Below, in pieces: positions 1 through 9,503 of a DNA stretch of 64,000 nucleotides. A program made the translations under genes and the position numbers. The notes beneath the pieces were generated by a model that was given only the letters and a program-made list of their open reading frames with translations, ran no database searches and was not told the origin of the DNA. Position 1 is the first letter of the stretch. Every line of letters begins with the position of its first letter. The stretch is from Bipolaris cookei (lineage: Eukaryota > Ascomycota > Dothideomycetes > Pleosporales > Pleosporaceae). The stretch is taken from the NCBI GenBank assembly GCA_002286855.1, contig NRSV01000004.1, forward strand, positions 186,001 through 250,000. The letters are read 5' to 3'.

Positions 1-530
1 CTGCCCTGTGTCGGCACGTGTGCAACGTGCCAGCGGCGCAGACCAAATCGCACTTGTAGGAACCCTGGAAGCGCACGAGCAGACTTTCCCTGGACATAGT
101 ATTCATTTATGAGGAAAGGCGGATCGTGGGCTTCGTAGAGGAGCCCGTTGCTGGTGAATGGAACATTTGGTGCGCCAGCGTGGAGCATCGTGATTTCTTC
201 TGCACGTAGTCTGCGTATTCCCAGTCTGTTGATGGACGTATCGAGAAGGGAGGAGATTTGGTAGGCGGGTGCATTGGGGGTGTGAATGAAGGTACCATAG
301 ATGGTGAAGGTAGTGGCTTTCTCATCAACGACAGCGTAAGCGGGCGGTAGTTCTGGTGGGGGTAATGCAGAAGCGATCGCAGATGCCACCTCGGACTCTG
401 GGGGATCCCGTTCCGCCGGTGTGGGCTCAGATGGTGGTGGCAGCGGTGTTGTTGGTCCACTTGTACGCGGAGATGCAACGACGGCTTCTTCATATGAAGG
501 AATCGGCGGGTCAGCATGCGATAGAGCCAT
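1..530 (-). CDS. Hypothetical protein, 3'-truncated by window edge
   Basis: An open minus-strand frame starts at the ATG at 530-528 and stays open to the window edge, about 176 codons. The product begins MALSHADPPIPSYEEAV, followed by a proline/serine/threonine-rich stretch to about residue 65 with a PPAY-type motif, and then a more ordered part (FTIYGTFIHTP, INRLGIRRLRAEE, FLINEYYVQGKSAR) that looks like a folded domain. PSYEEA and PPAY resemble short peptides bound by WW-domain ubiquitin ligases, but that role is inference. I do not recognise the family. The overlapping 177-codon minus-strand frame at 107-640 is low-complexity and lies in another frame, so I treat it as a shadow. No intron is visible in the part present, and the C-terminus is missing. 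Confidence 0.6.
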   Translation of the reverse strand, partial: MALSHADPPIPSYEEAVVASPRTSGPTTPLPPPSEPTPAERDPPESEVASAIASALPPPELPPAYAVVDEKATTFTIYGTFIHTPNAPAYQISSLLDTSINRLGIRRLRAEEITMLHAGAPNVPFTSNGLLYEAHDPPFLINEYYVQGKSARALPGFLQVRFGLRRWHVAHVPTQG

Positions 531-1710
531 GGCGTGTAGAAGTAAGGAGGAAAAGAGGAGTGGAGAGCTGGTCTGTCTGGCTGACTGCATGTGAGAAAGT
601 CCATTATACGAAGCTTGAGGGGCTGTGTTCTGCCAAGCATTTTGTTGTGAGGCGGAGGAATGTACTGGCGAGATCCCCAGATGACGCGGCAGGTGGCGGT
701 CCCATGCTCTCCGAACTTCTATGACGCACTTTTTACTTCTCCAACATGACAGACGACAGTACGTACTTATATACTACATATATACATACTATCTCTATGT
801 CTCGAAACAATGACTTCTTGTCACTTCCTCACCGTTTACGAGCTTGATGTCTGTTGTGCTGTACGCCGAGGTTCAGCAATGGCCTCGAGTACAGTTGAGC
901 GGCGAGCGCAATGGACATGACATGCTAAGCGGACTTTGGGAATGATTTGCCTTTGTCATTGAGCCTTGAAAAAGCCTTCCGAATGTAGTACTACTACATC
1001 TCGTCACATCCGCAAAAGAACTATACAGCGCGACATTCACGTCAACCTACATGACGGGCTTGGCAGGTAGACAGCTGCGAATCCTCCTCAGCCTCAAAGC
1101 ATGCGTTTCCCCGGCTGATCCGTTACAAACCAGCTTGCCTGAGGACGGCGGCTTGTAAAATCGGACGACAGAGAAGCAAAAAATATACGCAAACGGCTAT
1201 GGCATCGCTGGGCCAAGACGCCTACGCGCCCCTTCATGCCGAATTGGATGCACAAGTAACACGTCCAAGAAAGGCTTCTACCAGCCTCAGCTACCGTGCG
1301 CATCCGCACCAATGTATTCCGTCTGTGGGAGCATTTGCTATTGGTGGTAGTTGTTTACAACAACTGTTTGGTCAAACTGGCTCTCCAGGTGTTGGGTGGG
1401 CCAAGATGTGCGAAACTTGTAATATGTCGCAGAGTTGCCTCAAATGTCGGGATTCCAGCATCCAGGCCAACACCAAGCCTTGGTACTAAGGCATTCACGT
1501 ACGACTTCTCAAAACTTCCTGCAGCACGCATATATATAAAGGCCACAACGTGCCGATGGGAGAACTTGGTAGGAGTAATTTACTGTTGATCAGTCTCTTC
1601 ACACATTCTTTCTTCTCTTCTCTTTCACTTCGTTCAAGTCTTTACGCTCGTTTCATACGACTTTCTTCGACGACTTTTGGATTGTTTTCTTCAGATCAAC
1701 AATACTCATA
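531..1710. other. Intergenic region with TATA box of the CHRD gene
   Basis: No convincing gene is seen. The right end holds the promoter and leader of the CHRD gene: a TATATATAAA box at 1531-1540 and a pyrimidine-rich leader from about 1590 to 1680. Short open frames here lack domains and biased codon use. The left third is the upstream region of the truncated minus-strand gene. Confidence 0.5.
1531..1540 (+). promoter_or_regulatory. TATA box upstream of the CHRD gene
   Basis: TATATATAAA lies 170 bp upstream of the ATG at 1711. It is followed by a CT-rich leader, the usual arrangement for a strongly expressed fungal gene. The assignment is from sequence and position only. Confidence 0.55.
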
Positions 1711-2328
1711 ATGTATACCGCAACCTTCACTACCATCGCGAGCTTAGTCCTTAGCGCAGTGGCCGCGCCACTTTCCGCATCACCCATGGACCTTGGCAAC
1801 GGCCACATCCAACTACAATTCTCCATCGACCTCAGTGGCCAGGAATCAAACGCACTCGATGCCAACGAACTCTTCGCATTTACTTCCATGCACGTTGTCC
1901 ACGCCGTTCCCGAAGAAGTCGTCAACGGCACCGAGCCTACGGGTGGCATCGCTGGCGCTTCCGGAACATTCAACTTCGGAATCAACAGCGCAGCCAACAT
2001 GATCTGCTACAACATCACCCTGCACAACTTCCAGGGCGAGTTTGACTCCCCAGCCACAACCGCAACCCACATACATGAGGCTGCGCGCGGCGCAAGCGGA
2101 CCACCCAGAATCGCATTCCCCAATCCTGAACCGGTCAATGGAGATGTGGCAGTGCGAAACAGTGCAGGATGCCTGAAGGGACCCTTTACTACTGGCGTCA
2201 TGGTCGAGGGCAAGGATTCAGGCGAGGGCTTCCACGTGAATATGATTGAGGCAAACCCTGCTGCATTCATGGCAGACACTCACTCCAGTTTGGCACTGCC
2301 TGGTGCGGTTCGTGGCCAACTGGCTTAA
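1711..2328 (+). CDS. Secreted CHRD-domain protein
   Basis: A single-exon gene of 205 codons. Residues 1-19 form a classical signal peptide (hydrophobic core TIASLVLSAVAA, likely cleaved before PLSAS), so the product enters the secretory pathway. The rest matches the CHRD fold, named after the repeats in chordin: an N-terminal beta-rich part, the THIHEAARGASGP segment around residues 118-130, and the closing ALPGAVRGQLA. In fungi such proteins are extracellular or wall-associated and of unknown biochemical role. Asn-Gly-Thr and Asn-Ile-Thr are possible N-glycosylation sites. The start is supported by the TATA box and leader upstream and by the signal peptide beginning exactly at this Met. Two cysteines in the mature part could pair. 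Confidence 0.85.
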   Translation: MYTATFTTIASLVLSAVAAPLSASPMDLGNGHIQLQFSIDLSGQESNALDANELFAFTSMHVVHAVPEEVVNGTEPTGGIAGASGTFNFGINSAANMICYNITLHNFQGEFDSPATTATHIHEAARGASGPPRIAFPNPEPVNGDVAVRNSAGCLKGPFTTGVMVEGKDSGEGFHVNMIEANPAAFMADTHSSLALPGAVRGQLA

Positions 2329-2895
2329 TGTTGCGAGAGTGAAGGGGCAGTTAGGAAAAACGTTAGGGATTGAAATTGTTCGGACTTGATAGCGACATTA
2401 TACCATTTATTCTTAATACATACATTTTTCAGGCGCATGGTGTTTAGTATTGAGATTGGTGGTGCTGCATATGCCTTGGAAATGAGGAAGGGAAAGTGAA
2501 ACACTATGCTCTTGAAGTACTTGACTACCAAAGAATAACAGCGATCAATACTAAAGGCAAGGAAAGTATGTACATGCAGAGGAGTGCAGTAGCCTAATAG
2601 GATACCTGGTGGAGAACATTAACAAATAGTCATAGCAATCAGTAAAAAGTGTATAGAGCCCAAGATTCGTTTCCACTTCTTCCAAAGTATGCAATACAAA
2701 GACAGCCTAATTCGAGATGCGTACTAGAAATATCCGTAAGCCTATCATGAACCAGAATAACCCGGCGGGGTTCTCTTTTCACTACAACTCACATCAAAAA
2801 TTTGATCTTGTTAGAATCATGTCCTTTGCCATAGTATGACTATGTAATGGATGGTTCTGTTGGGGCTAAAAGTGGTTGTTGAGTGTAGATTGCTA
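2329..2895. other. Intergenic, 3' flank of CHRD gene to transposon end
   Basis: This AT-rich stretch holds the 3' UTR of the CHRD gene and the left flank of the transposon. I see no gene, RNA or repeat in it. Confidence 0.5.
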
Positions 2896-4727
2896 ACTAA
2901 CGTGCGGGATCAGTAAGCTGGGCACCCCACCAAACTTCACGCGAGGTTCTGCGCAATTGAGCCACAATAACGTAATAGATATAGATAAAAATGAGAAATA
3001 TAGTTTATTATACAGCTCTACATGAAGTGCGAGTGTGTCCTTGAATATGGCACTTCGTACACGTCGGCGGCGCGCGCTGACGTCGCTCACCACCCTGGCT
3101 CTGGCTAGCCTCCATCACCACCTTTTCTGCCTCTGCAATAAGCTGCTGAGCCTGCTGTACCTGGAGTACCCCACCAGAAGCGATATATTGACGCTGTTGA
3201 TCCTGTTTTTGTCCCTGACGCCGATTTTCTTCACGTAGCTTCTTATTCTCCTCTGCAAGTATTGTTGCCGATTGCATTGCAAGCTGAGCGCTTTTCGCGA
3301 GCTGGCGTATCGCGATGCTCGTTGGGCTCTCTGGCTGGTGGCGCAGTCGCTCTTGGAGATAGCGCACCTGCTGCTGAAGCTCTGCTACTGTATGTGGTGT
3401 CTCTGTCTGCGTTGCTGCCTGCGCTGTGGCATTATCTGTAGTTGTCTGTGGTGGAGACGGTGTTCTGGCTACTGTGAGCGACGATAGAACGCGATCTGGA
3501 TAAGGAGGGACAAGTCCTGTCGCCCGAAAGCCTGCCTGGATGTTCTGCTGCGTAAAAACTATTGGTCGGATCCGTGTGTAGGCTGCAAGGAAGTCTATCT
3601 TGTCAACGTGGTAGACCCCATGGCGGGCGAGCTCCTCAACCTCGCGTCCGTACGCGCGCTTAAGAGGAGAGTAGCAGCTCACGTCTAGTGGCTGGAGGAG
3701 ATGAGAGGTGTGGGGCGGCATACAGATAGTGATAATCTTGTTCTCTGTACAGTACTGGTCGAACTCTGGCGTTGCGTGGCTACTATGGCCGTCAAGAATA
3801 AGAAGCTGATAGACTCCAGCTGTACGAGCCGCTGTATGCTGGTTGAAGTGCTTCGCCCACTCTACGCCAAGCTCATCAGTCGTCCAGCCGTTATCTGAGA
3901 CGCCGATAGTCCAGTCTTGTGGGAGGTCGCGGTACCAGCTACTTTGGTGGACCTTACCAGAGAGGATCACGAACGGTGGTAGACACCAGCCTGAGGCGCA
4001 GATACACTCGATCGCTGTCACCCACTCGCGATTCCCTGGCTGGACGACGACTGCTCTGCCGACTCTATCAGCGCTAGTAACTACTTTTGACGTCCCAGCG
4101 ACGCCCATTGCGAACCCAGTCTCGTCAAAGTTATAGATATCCTGGTCAAGGACGCCGTACGTCTGGCGCGTCTCCTCTACTAGCTTGAACCAGGCTGTAA
4201 TCACGGCAGGATCCTCGCAGTGAGCGCGCTGACTGCTAAAGCTTCTAGTCCACTTTGTCTGAAGCTCTGGCTGACCTTGAATAAAGCGCGACACCCAGTT
4301 CTTGCCAACAGGTTGTGGAGGTGGATCTTGACCACGCGCAGCGAGTAGAGCGTCTGCCATTCGTCGTACGTCAATAATATGTGGCGGAAAACCGCGTCGA
4401 TCAAGGTCTAGGATCCATTGCACAAGAGATTGCTCCTCAGTAGGTAATAGCTTCCGCTTCTGGGCGTTCGCAGCTGCCTTAGGTAGACTACCTTGGAGAC
4501 GGCGTCGAAGCGTTGTATGAGGGATAGTATATAACGTAGCAGCACGAGTAGGTGTAGAAATAACGTTTTTCTGAATTGAATCTATCGCAAGATTAAGTCT
4601 GCCTTCATGAGCAGTCTTTACAGAGCGTTGCTGTCGCGGCATTGTGGTGGTTGTGTAGAGCGTCGGGTCAGGTTGGGTGGGGTGGCCGGTGACTGGTGTC
4701 GGCCGGTGACTGGTGGGGCACGTTAGT
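2896..4727 (-). mobile_element. Pogo/Fot1-like DNA transposon
   Basis: The element is defined by the intact transposase and by a 10-bp inverted match flanking it: ACTAACGTGC at 2896-2905 and its complement at 4718-4727. The implied length of 1832 bp is normal for Fot1/pogo elements. The left end is preceded by TA (2894-2895), the expected target dinucleotide, but the right end is followed by CT, so the target duplication is not intact and the exact boundaries are uncertain. The right end abuts a fragment of a different transposase, suggesting insertion into or beside an older element. Short direct repeats of GGCCGGTGACTGGTG type lie inside the right end (about 4684-4715) and may be transposase binding sites. 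Confidence 0.65.
3008..4642 (-). CDS. DDE transposase, pogo/Fot1 type, intact
   Basis: An uninterrupted 544-codon frame. Residues about 10-55 look like a Psq-type helix-turn-helix and 65-125 like a CENP-B-type DNA-binding domain. The DDE catalytic domain spans about 160-370, with the acidic triad visible as D173 (NFDETGF), D284 (LILDGHSSH) and D320 (LLQPLDVSCYSPLKRAYG), a DD35D spacing as expected for pogo-type enzymes. After a coiled-coil-prone, glutamine-rich stretch (about 420-510), a CX2CX4HX4C zinc knuckle closes the protein (CTKCHIQGHTRTSC). The enzyme would cut and paste its own element by binding the inverted ends. No stop, frameshift or missing catalytic residue is visible, so it may still be functional. 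The start is the first ATG of the frame. Confidence 0.9.
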   Translation of the reverse strand: MPRQQRSVKTAHEGRLNLAIDSIQKNVISTPTRAATLYTIPHTTLRRRLQGSLPKAAANAQKRKLLPTEEQSLVQWILDLDRRGFPPHIIDVRRMADALLAARGQDPPPQPVGKNWVSRFIQGQPELQTKWTRSFSSQRAHCEDPAVITAWFKLVEETRQTYGVLDQDIYNFDETGFAMGVAGTSKVVTSADRVGRAVVVQPGNREWVTAIECICASGWCLPPFVILSGKVHQSSWYRDLPQDWTIGVSDNGWTTDELGVEWAKHFNQHTAARTAGVYQLLILDGHSSHATPEFDQYCTENKIITICMPPHTSHLLQPLDVSCYSPLKRAYGREVEELARHGVYHVDKIDFLAAYTRIRPIVFTQQNIQAGFRATGLVPPYPDRVLSSLTVARTPSPPQTTTDNATAQAATQTETPHTVAELQQQVRYLQERLRHQPESPTSIAIRQLAKSAQLAMQSATILAEENKKLREENRRQGQKQDQQRQYIASGGVLQVQQAQQLIAEAEKVVMEASQSQGGERRQRAPPTCTKCHIQGHTRTSCRAV

Positions 4728-4950
4728 CTTGCGCCTTATTAAGCTTGTACGTGGTAGAGGGACGCTCAGAGCGTGTTAGGCGGCCTTTTGATCGGGCGAG
4801 TGATCGCTGGTATGGAACATCGTATTCACGCGCAAGCCGCTTAAAATTGGGCTTTGTGACATCTTTGTTAGACTCTAATATCTCTTCAATACGATTATTA
4901 ATTGAGATTTGTGATTGGGCTTTTATGGTGGATATAAGAATGAATTTGAG
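4723..4950 (-). pseudogene. N-terminal remnant of a second pogo-like transposase
   Basis: Minus-strand translation gives a Psq/CENP-B-type helix-turn-helix segment (NNRIEEILESNKDVTKPN, then FKRLAREYDVPYQRSLARSK and SERPSTTYKL) typical of the first 70 residues of fungal pogo-like transposases. It differs from the N-terminus of the neighbouring intact transposase, so it comes from another family member. The reading stops at TAA exactly at the neighbour's end, and no catalytic domain follows. No ATG is found just upstream of the conserved part; the codon at the expected start is ATA. I read it as a truncated relic into whose coding region the intact element may have jumped; the remainder is not found on the far side of that element. 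Confidence 0.6.
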
Positions 4951-5003
4951 TGATAGAGTTGCAAAAAATATCGTTGGGACGGTAATATCGTTGAAAGCGT
5001 CGG

Positions 5004-5054
5004 CACTCACCTGCGGTGAGTGTCAGCGTAGCTGACTTAGCTTAATAAGCTAAG
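5004..5054. repeat. Three consecutive perfect hairpins
   Basis: Three perfect palindromic stems lie head to tail, sharing a base at each junction: CACTCACC/GGTGAGTG with loop TGC (5004-5022), GTCAGC/GCTGAC with loop GTA (5022-5036), and CTTAGCTTA/TAAGCTAAG around a single A (5036-5054). They lie upstream of the transposase remnant on its strand, where the end of that element should be, so they are probably terminal or subterminal repeats of it. Confidence 0.7.
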
Positions 5055-5431
5055 CCTTGGCACGGATAAAGTTTGCATTCTTCTGCTTACGGGACTACTG
5101 GCCTGATTCGTCTAGCGTTGCAGAAATCCTATGCAGTGGACACCCAGAGGCAAATGTAACCCAACTTTTTTCCACAACTCCCCTCTTTCCCACCCAATCT
5201 AAGGCGAGAGAAATGGCGTGCTCTGTTATCCACAGCTTAGCTGCTATTATAAACGCAGAAAGGATCGCTGACTCGTGGCGCAAACTATGCACCCAAGCGC
5301 GCCTTGTGTTGGACCCCCAAGGCATCCCAAGCTTTTGCCATGAAAAGCTTCCTTGAGTCTTGTCTCTGAGCTTCGCTCATTTCCCTTTATTCGTATCATA
5401 TCACAACCTGATACTGCTGTATCAAAACACA

Positions 5432-7012
5432 ATGGCGGCCGTGGACCCCGAGAAAGCTCCTCGCAATGTCGCGACGTCACCGGACACGCTGACGGAAACG
5501 CCTTCACACTTCATCAACGAGGACCGCCTGCGACGATCCCTTTCGGCACGTCAAGTTCAGATGATCGCAATTGGAGGAACTATAGGAACCGGACTCTTCC
5601 TCGGTACCGGCAAGGCCCTTGCGACTGGAGGACCCGCTTCTCTACTTATCTGCTATTCCATTGTTGGTTTCATCGTCTTCTGCACTATGCTGTCTTTGGG
5701 GGAGATGGCAGCTTTCGTTCCTGTAGCAGGGTCCTTTTGCACATTTGCTGGGCGCTATGTGGACGATGCGTTTGGCTTCGCGCTGACCTGGAATTATTGG
5801 TTCAACGACGCTGTCAGCACGGCAGCAGATTTGGTTGCGCTCCAGTTGTTGATCCGGTATTGGAGCGATAGTGTTCCCTGGTATGTGTTGGGAATCGCCG
5901 TATGGGTGCTTATTGTCCTAGCCAACATCATCAATGTCAAAGCATATGGCGAACTGGAGTACTGGCTGAGTTTGCTCAAGGTTATAACCATTATCATTTT
6001 CATCATCTTGAGCATTGCAGTGAATGCCGGTGGGAACGATGGCTATGGCTATATTGGAGGAAAATACTGGACTATTGGCGACGCGCCATTCGTGGGAGGG
6101 ATTGGTGGCTTCGCGTCCGTCTTTGTTACAGCCTCGTTCGCATACGGAGGAACCGAGTCGGTTGCCATCACCGCGGGAGAGACGCGCGATCCGGCTCGCA
6201 CCCTTCCAAAAGTAGTGAAGAATGTGTTTTGGCGCATTCTGCTCTTCTACATCCTCACAGCTACCATGATTGGCTTCAACATCCCTTACAACTACCCTGG
6301 ACTCAGCACAAAGTCCAGTCGCACATCGCCATTCACAATTGCGTTCCAGATGGCAGGATCAAAGGCCGCAGGTTCATTTGTCAACGCTGTCATCCTTACT
6401 AGCGTTATTTCTGCCGGAAACCACGCCCTCTACGCTGGATCGAGACTGCTTTACACCCTCGGCTCCAACGGACATGCTCCAAAAGTTTTCACCAAGTTGA
6501 CGCGCTACCAAGTCCCATGGGTATCGGTCATGACGACGAGCATCGTATCGATTGTACTCTTTTCCCTCTCATTTGCTGGATCCGGCCAAGTATGGACATG
6601 GTTGCAAAATATTGTCGGAGTTTCGAACCAACTGAGCTGGATATGCATTGGCATATCGTCTCTCCGCTTCCGCGCCGGTCTCAAAGCCCAGGGCAAAGAA
6701 CATCTTCTCCCCTTCCGCAACTGGATGTATCCGTGGGGCCCCATTATCTGCATCGTTCTCAACATCTTTATCGTCTTGGTCCAAGGCTGGACTGCTTTCA
6801 GTCCCAGCTTTGCCTCTGTAGACTTTGTTAGCTTCTATCTTGAGCTGCCGGTCTTCTTTGTCATGATTGTGGGATGGAAGCTTCTGAAGAAGACAAAGTT
6901 TAGGAGAGCAAGCGAGATGGATCTGGAGACGGATGTGTATACAAAGGATGATATGGAGCCGGCGGAGAAGGGATGGAAAGGAACGGGGAAGAGGGTAGCA
7001 ACGTGGTTTTGA
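5432..7012 (+). CDS. Amino-acid permease (YAT/AAP family)
   Basis: A 526-residue plasma-membrane amino-acid:proton symporter of the fungal YAT group (APC superfamily), with no intron. The first membrane segment carries the family signature (QMIAIGGTIGTGLFLGTGKAL), and about twelve hydrophobic segments follow. The loop with GESVAITAGETRDPARTLP-like sequence (seen here as GGTESVAITAGETRDPAR) and SRLLYTLGSNGHAPK are also diagnostic. Both tails are hydrophilic: an N-terminal tail rich in acidic and Thr residues and a C-terminal tail with EMDLETD. I chose the ATG at 5432 (context AACACAATGG) because the upstream in-frame extension has no ATG and is hydrophobic and unlike the family. General resemblance is to basic/neutral amino-acid permeases such as Can1/Lyp1; the substrate cannot be assigned from sequence. 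Confidence 0.92.
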   Translation: MAAVDPEKAPRNVATSPDTLTETPSHFINEDRLRRSLSARQVQMIAIGGTIGTGLFLGTGKALATGGPASLLICYSIVGFIVFCTMLSLGEMAAFVPVAGSFCTFAGRYVDDAFGFALTWNYWFNDAVSTAADLVALQLLIRYWSDSVPWYVLGIAVWVLIVLANIINVKAYGELEYWLSLLKVITIIIFIILSIAVNAGGNDGYGYIGGKYWTIGDAPFVGGIGGFASVFVTASFAYGGTESVAITAGETRDPARTLPKVVKNVFWRILLFYILTATMIGFNIPYNYPGLSTKSSRTSPFTIAFQMAGSKAAGSFVNAVILTSVISAGNHALYAGSRLLYTLGSNGHAPKVFTKLTRYQVPWVSVMTTSIVSIVLFSLSFAGSGQVWTWLQNIVGVSNQLSWICIGISSLRFRAGLKAQGKEHLLPFRNWMYPWGPIICIVLNIFIVLVQGWTAFSPSFASVDFVSFYLELPVFFVMIVGWKLLKKTKFRRASEMDLETDVYTKDDMEPAEKGWKGTGKRVATWF

Positions 7013-7333
7013 TTCTAAGCGCGTATACAGGTTACGGTGCATCTATTTTACTCCATGAGAATCTTGGTCAGTGGCGTGGTAGGAAAATAAATAATGTTTA
7101 TGCCCAATATCTACAAAGATGCTTCGATATAGGTGAAGATATATTCTACCGTGCTTGAGAGTTCTTCCTCTACCACCCTGAGAGACCCGAAAGCACCTGT
7201 TTACGGTACGTAACGCACATTCTGTAAGTTATTGTTCGCTTGCCTACCAAAGCAATTACTCCTACCTTAAAAACCAGTCACCAACGCAAGCAAGACGTAA
7301 TGCTAAGCGCTTCCCAAGGGCAGTCACTGCAGG

Positions 7334-7984
7334 TATATAATCCCGCATCCTTGGCTTGCTCTTGTCTTTTATTCTTCAACCTCATTCTTCAACCCTATAT
7401 CTCATTCTAAACCTCACTCTCATTTTTTCTTCTCCACGAACATTCGTTATTTTAGCATTAAGTAAGTTCATTTCCAATCATTGCAACTATTCAACATCTC
7501 ACCATGCACACTTGTTATTCCATCGTTCCTTGGTCTCATGTCACGCCTCCTTCTCCCCCCACCTTCCCTTGACCTTTGCCCTCCAACAAAATCGACACAA
7601 TTTGACGACTTGAATACTGTTTCGCAGCTATGCCACGCTCGCTTAGCACATTATTTCTTTCGCCGGTGGTGTGAGGGCCAGCACCGTAAGCTTTTCCTCT
7701 TTCACTTCTGATTCCAGAGGTATACTTCTCCTGTTTTATTGGCCATGGCTAACTGTTGAACGGACTCTATTGGCTAGCCAGCGCTTGGTGTTAGCAAGAT
7801 GTCTAAGTCAATACAGCTAGTTGCACGGTGTACACAGCGTGCGGGTAAGTGGGGGTGGCAAGTAACTATGGTTCATTGCTATCTCTCTTCTACGTTCAAA
7901 GGAAAAAGGGTTGATGTACTCCTGGGTCCGTGCACAAGTATCCGTGGGGAACCAGAGTCACGCGATCACTCCCTCAGTGCCTGA
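7334..7984 (+). other. Possible short two-exon gene, unsupported product
   Basis: A TATATAA box at 7334-7340 is followed by a CT-rich, leader-like stretch (7360-7440). The first long frame begins at an ATG at 7481 and reaches a good donor (GTAAGC, 7686). A CTAAC branch site and a CAG at about 7780 would close an intron of about 95 nt and join in frame to a second frame that runs to a TGA at 7982-7984. The predicted product has no recognisable domain and no clear signal peptide. It may instead be a non-coding transcript or chance. Confidence 0.25.
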
Positions 7985-8676
7985 TTTAGGTTCGGACAGA
8001 TCGAATTGTAAATGGTTGAATGAATATAGGTCTTGGAATGTTTGTATAGGAAAATATGCTGAGTGTTTCTTTGAGCACAGTTTTAAAGCATTCGTAATAT
8101 AGCGAATACTATGGCTACGTTTTGCTTTCATTCTTGTACATTTAAAGAATACCTTGAGGAAGTGGTATGAACAATTAGTGTTTTTTTGATTTTCTTTTGA
8201 TACCTTCTTTTCTAGGACAGTCAAAATCCCTTGGAGATTTGGGGTCTTTGTCTAGTGCATAGATACGAATGAATATCACCATTCTAAACCATTTCGTTAC
8301 ATCATTGTGAGATTTGAGGACTGAATGGATGGCGCTGTGGTTTTCTCTCCTTTCCATACATTATCGAGGTTGATGAAGTTGGCTTGGCCATAAATTGTCC
8401 GGTTACGTTATATAGCTCAACCGCTAGATTGGAACTTAACACACATACTATACATCTCTTACGCTTTTAAAGTTTTGTAGAGAGTAGTAAGCTCGCTGCT
8501 TTGGCGTCTTCTGGCGTATCGGAAATAAAATGTCAGACCCCTCGAACGATAATTCCAATTAGCGCTTATACAACAACGAGATATGATTTGATACCTGTCA
8601 GAAAAATGCTGACCAGCTCCTCATCCTTTCTGACTGGCTACTCGTTCCTCTTCCCCCTTTTTCCTTTCTTGCAAGA

Positions 8677-8683
8677 TATATAA
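8677..8683 (+). promoter_or_regulatory. TATA box of the secreted cysteine-rich protein gene
   Basis: TATATAA lies 134 bp upstream of the ATG at 8811. A CT- and CA-rich leader follows, as in expressed fungal genes. Confidence 0.55.
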
Positions 8684-8810
8684 GCACGTTAGTTCTAATC
8701 ACTAAAGGCTCCCTCACTTCTCTCTCTACCATCCAACAATAATCCTTGCGAGATACTATCGACCCAGTACACTGCGAACAGCCATCAACACAGCCAAGCC
8801 TATCATCAAC

Positions 8811-9158
8811 ATGCACTACTCGGTTTCCATCGCCATCCTTGCTACCATTATGGTGGGCGTCGGACTATGCAGTCCACAGGGACATATAACGTATCCCGGT
8901 CATCCCAGAGTACACCTGCCGCCGCAACCATACAAGCCGAAATGTATTCCTGGTCAATGTGTTGACGTGTGTTTTGATTGTTTACTCGAATGGGAGATAA
9001 TAATTGATTGGCTAATCTCGTTCTAGGATTGCAATACTCGACGTAATTTTTATCATACCTGCTGCTGGGGTAAGGTCAATCAAGATCCTCATGATGAATT
9101 CAAGTTCGATAGGCAGTATGGGTGTTGGGCGGCTGGAGAGTGTCAGGATGGTTGTTAG
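8811..9158 (+). CDS. Small secreted cysteine-rich protein (two exons)
   Basis: Exons 8811-8966 and 9027-9158 are joined across a 60-nt intron (donor GTGTGT, branch GCTAATC, acceptor TTCTAG), giving 95 residues. Residues 1-20 are a signal peptide (SIAILATIMVGVGLC). The mature part begins with a proline/histidine-rich segment (PGHPRVHLPPQP), then eight cysteines in the order C...C..C...CC...C...C...C, ending on a cysteine. An even cysteine count, small size and signal peptide fit the apoplastic small-secreted-protein class found in plant-associated fungi, where some members act as effectors or antimicrobials. No known family is recognised and no activity is claimed. Without splicing, exon 1 would read into the intron and lose five of the eight cysteines, which supports the intron. 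The TATA box is about 130 bp upstream. Confidence 0.75.
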
Positions 9159-9299
9159 GGTGCATATTTGGTTGAAGTAACACTCGTTGTGTCAAGTTAG
9201 ATTGTTCTACGTAGTGTCGCGTGCTTGGGTGCTAGACTGCAGGGAAGGAATGATTAATCTATCGCTTATATTTACTAGCTATCATCCTCATTTTTTTTT

Positions 9300-9310
9300 G
9301 GGGGGGGGGG
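9300..9310. repeat. Homopolymer junction T9-G11
   Basis: Nine T (9291-9299) are followed directly by eleven G (9300-9310). The length may be unreliable in sequence data. It lies between genes. Confidence 0.8.
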
Positions 9311-9503
9311 CAAAAGCCACTGTAGTCATACACATTCAACACTTAAAGTCATTGTTGGTAACGGTTTTGGTCCTGATGTTGCGACAATTAAATCCAGCAA
9401 AAGCGCGGTCAGGTCAGGCCAAGCTCCTTATCGATAACAAATTAGCGCATTTCTAAAATTTCGGCGCGACACCTCCCGACCAAACAAATTACCATCACTC
9501 AGC

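Larger units (their letters stand above)
7013..8810. other. Long intergenic region with a possible short transcription unit
   Basis: Apart from the leader-like unit at 7334-7984 and the promoter of the secreted-protein gene near 8677, nothing is recognisable. The stretch 7985-8500 is AT-rich with no coding signal. Confidence 0.4.

Noticed and set aside
107..640. 177-codon minus-strand open frame
   Set aside because: Low-complexity His/Pro/Ser-rich product overlapping a better frame with an ATG at 530 and protein-like composition.
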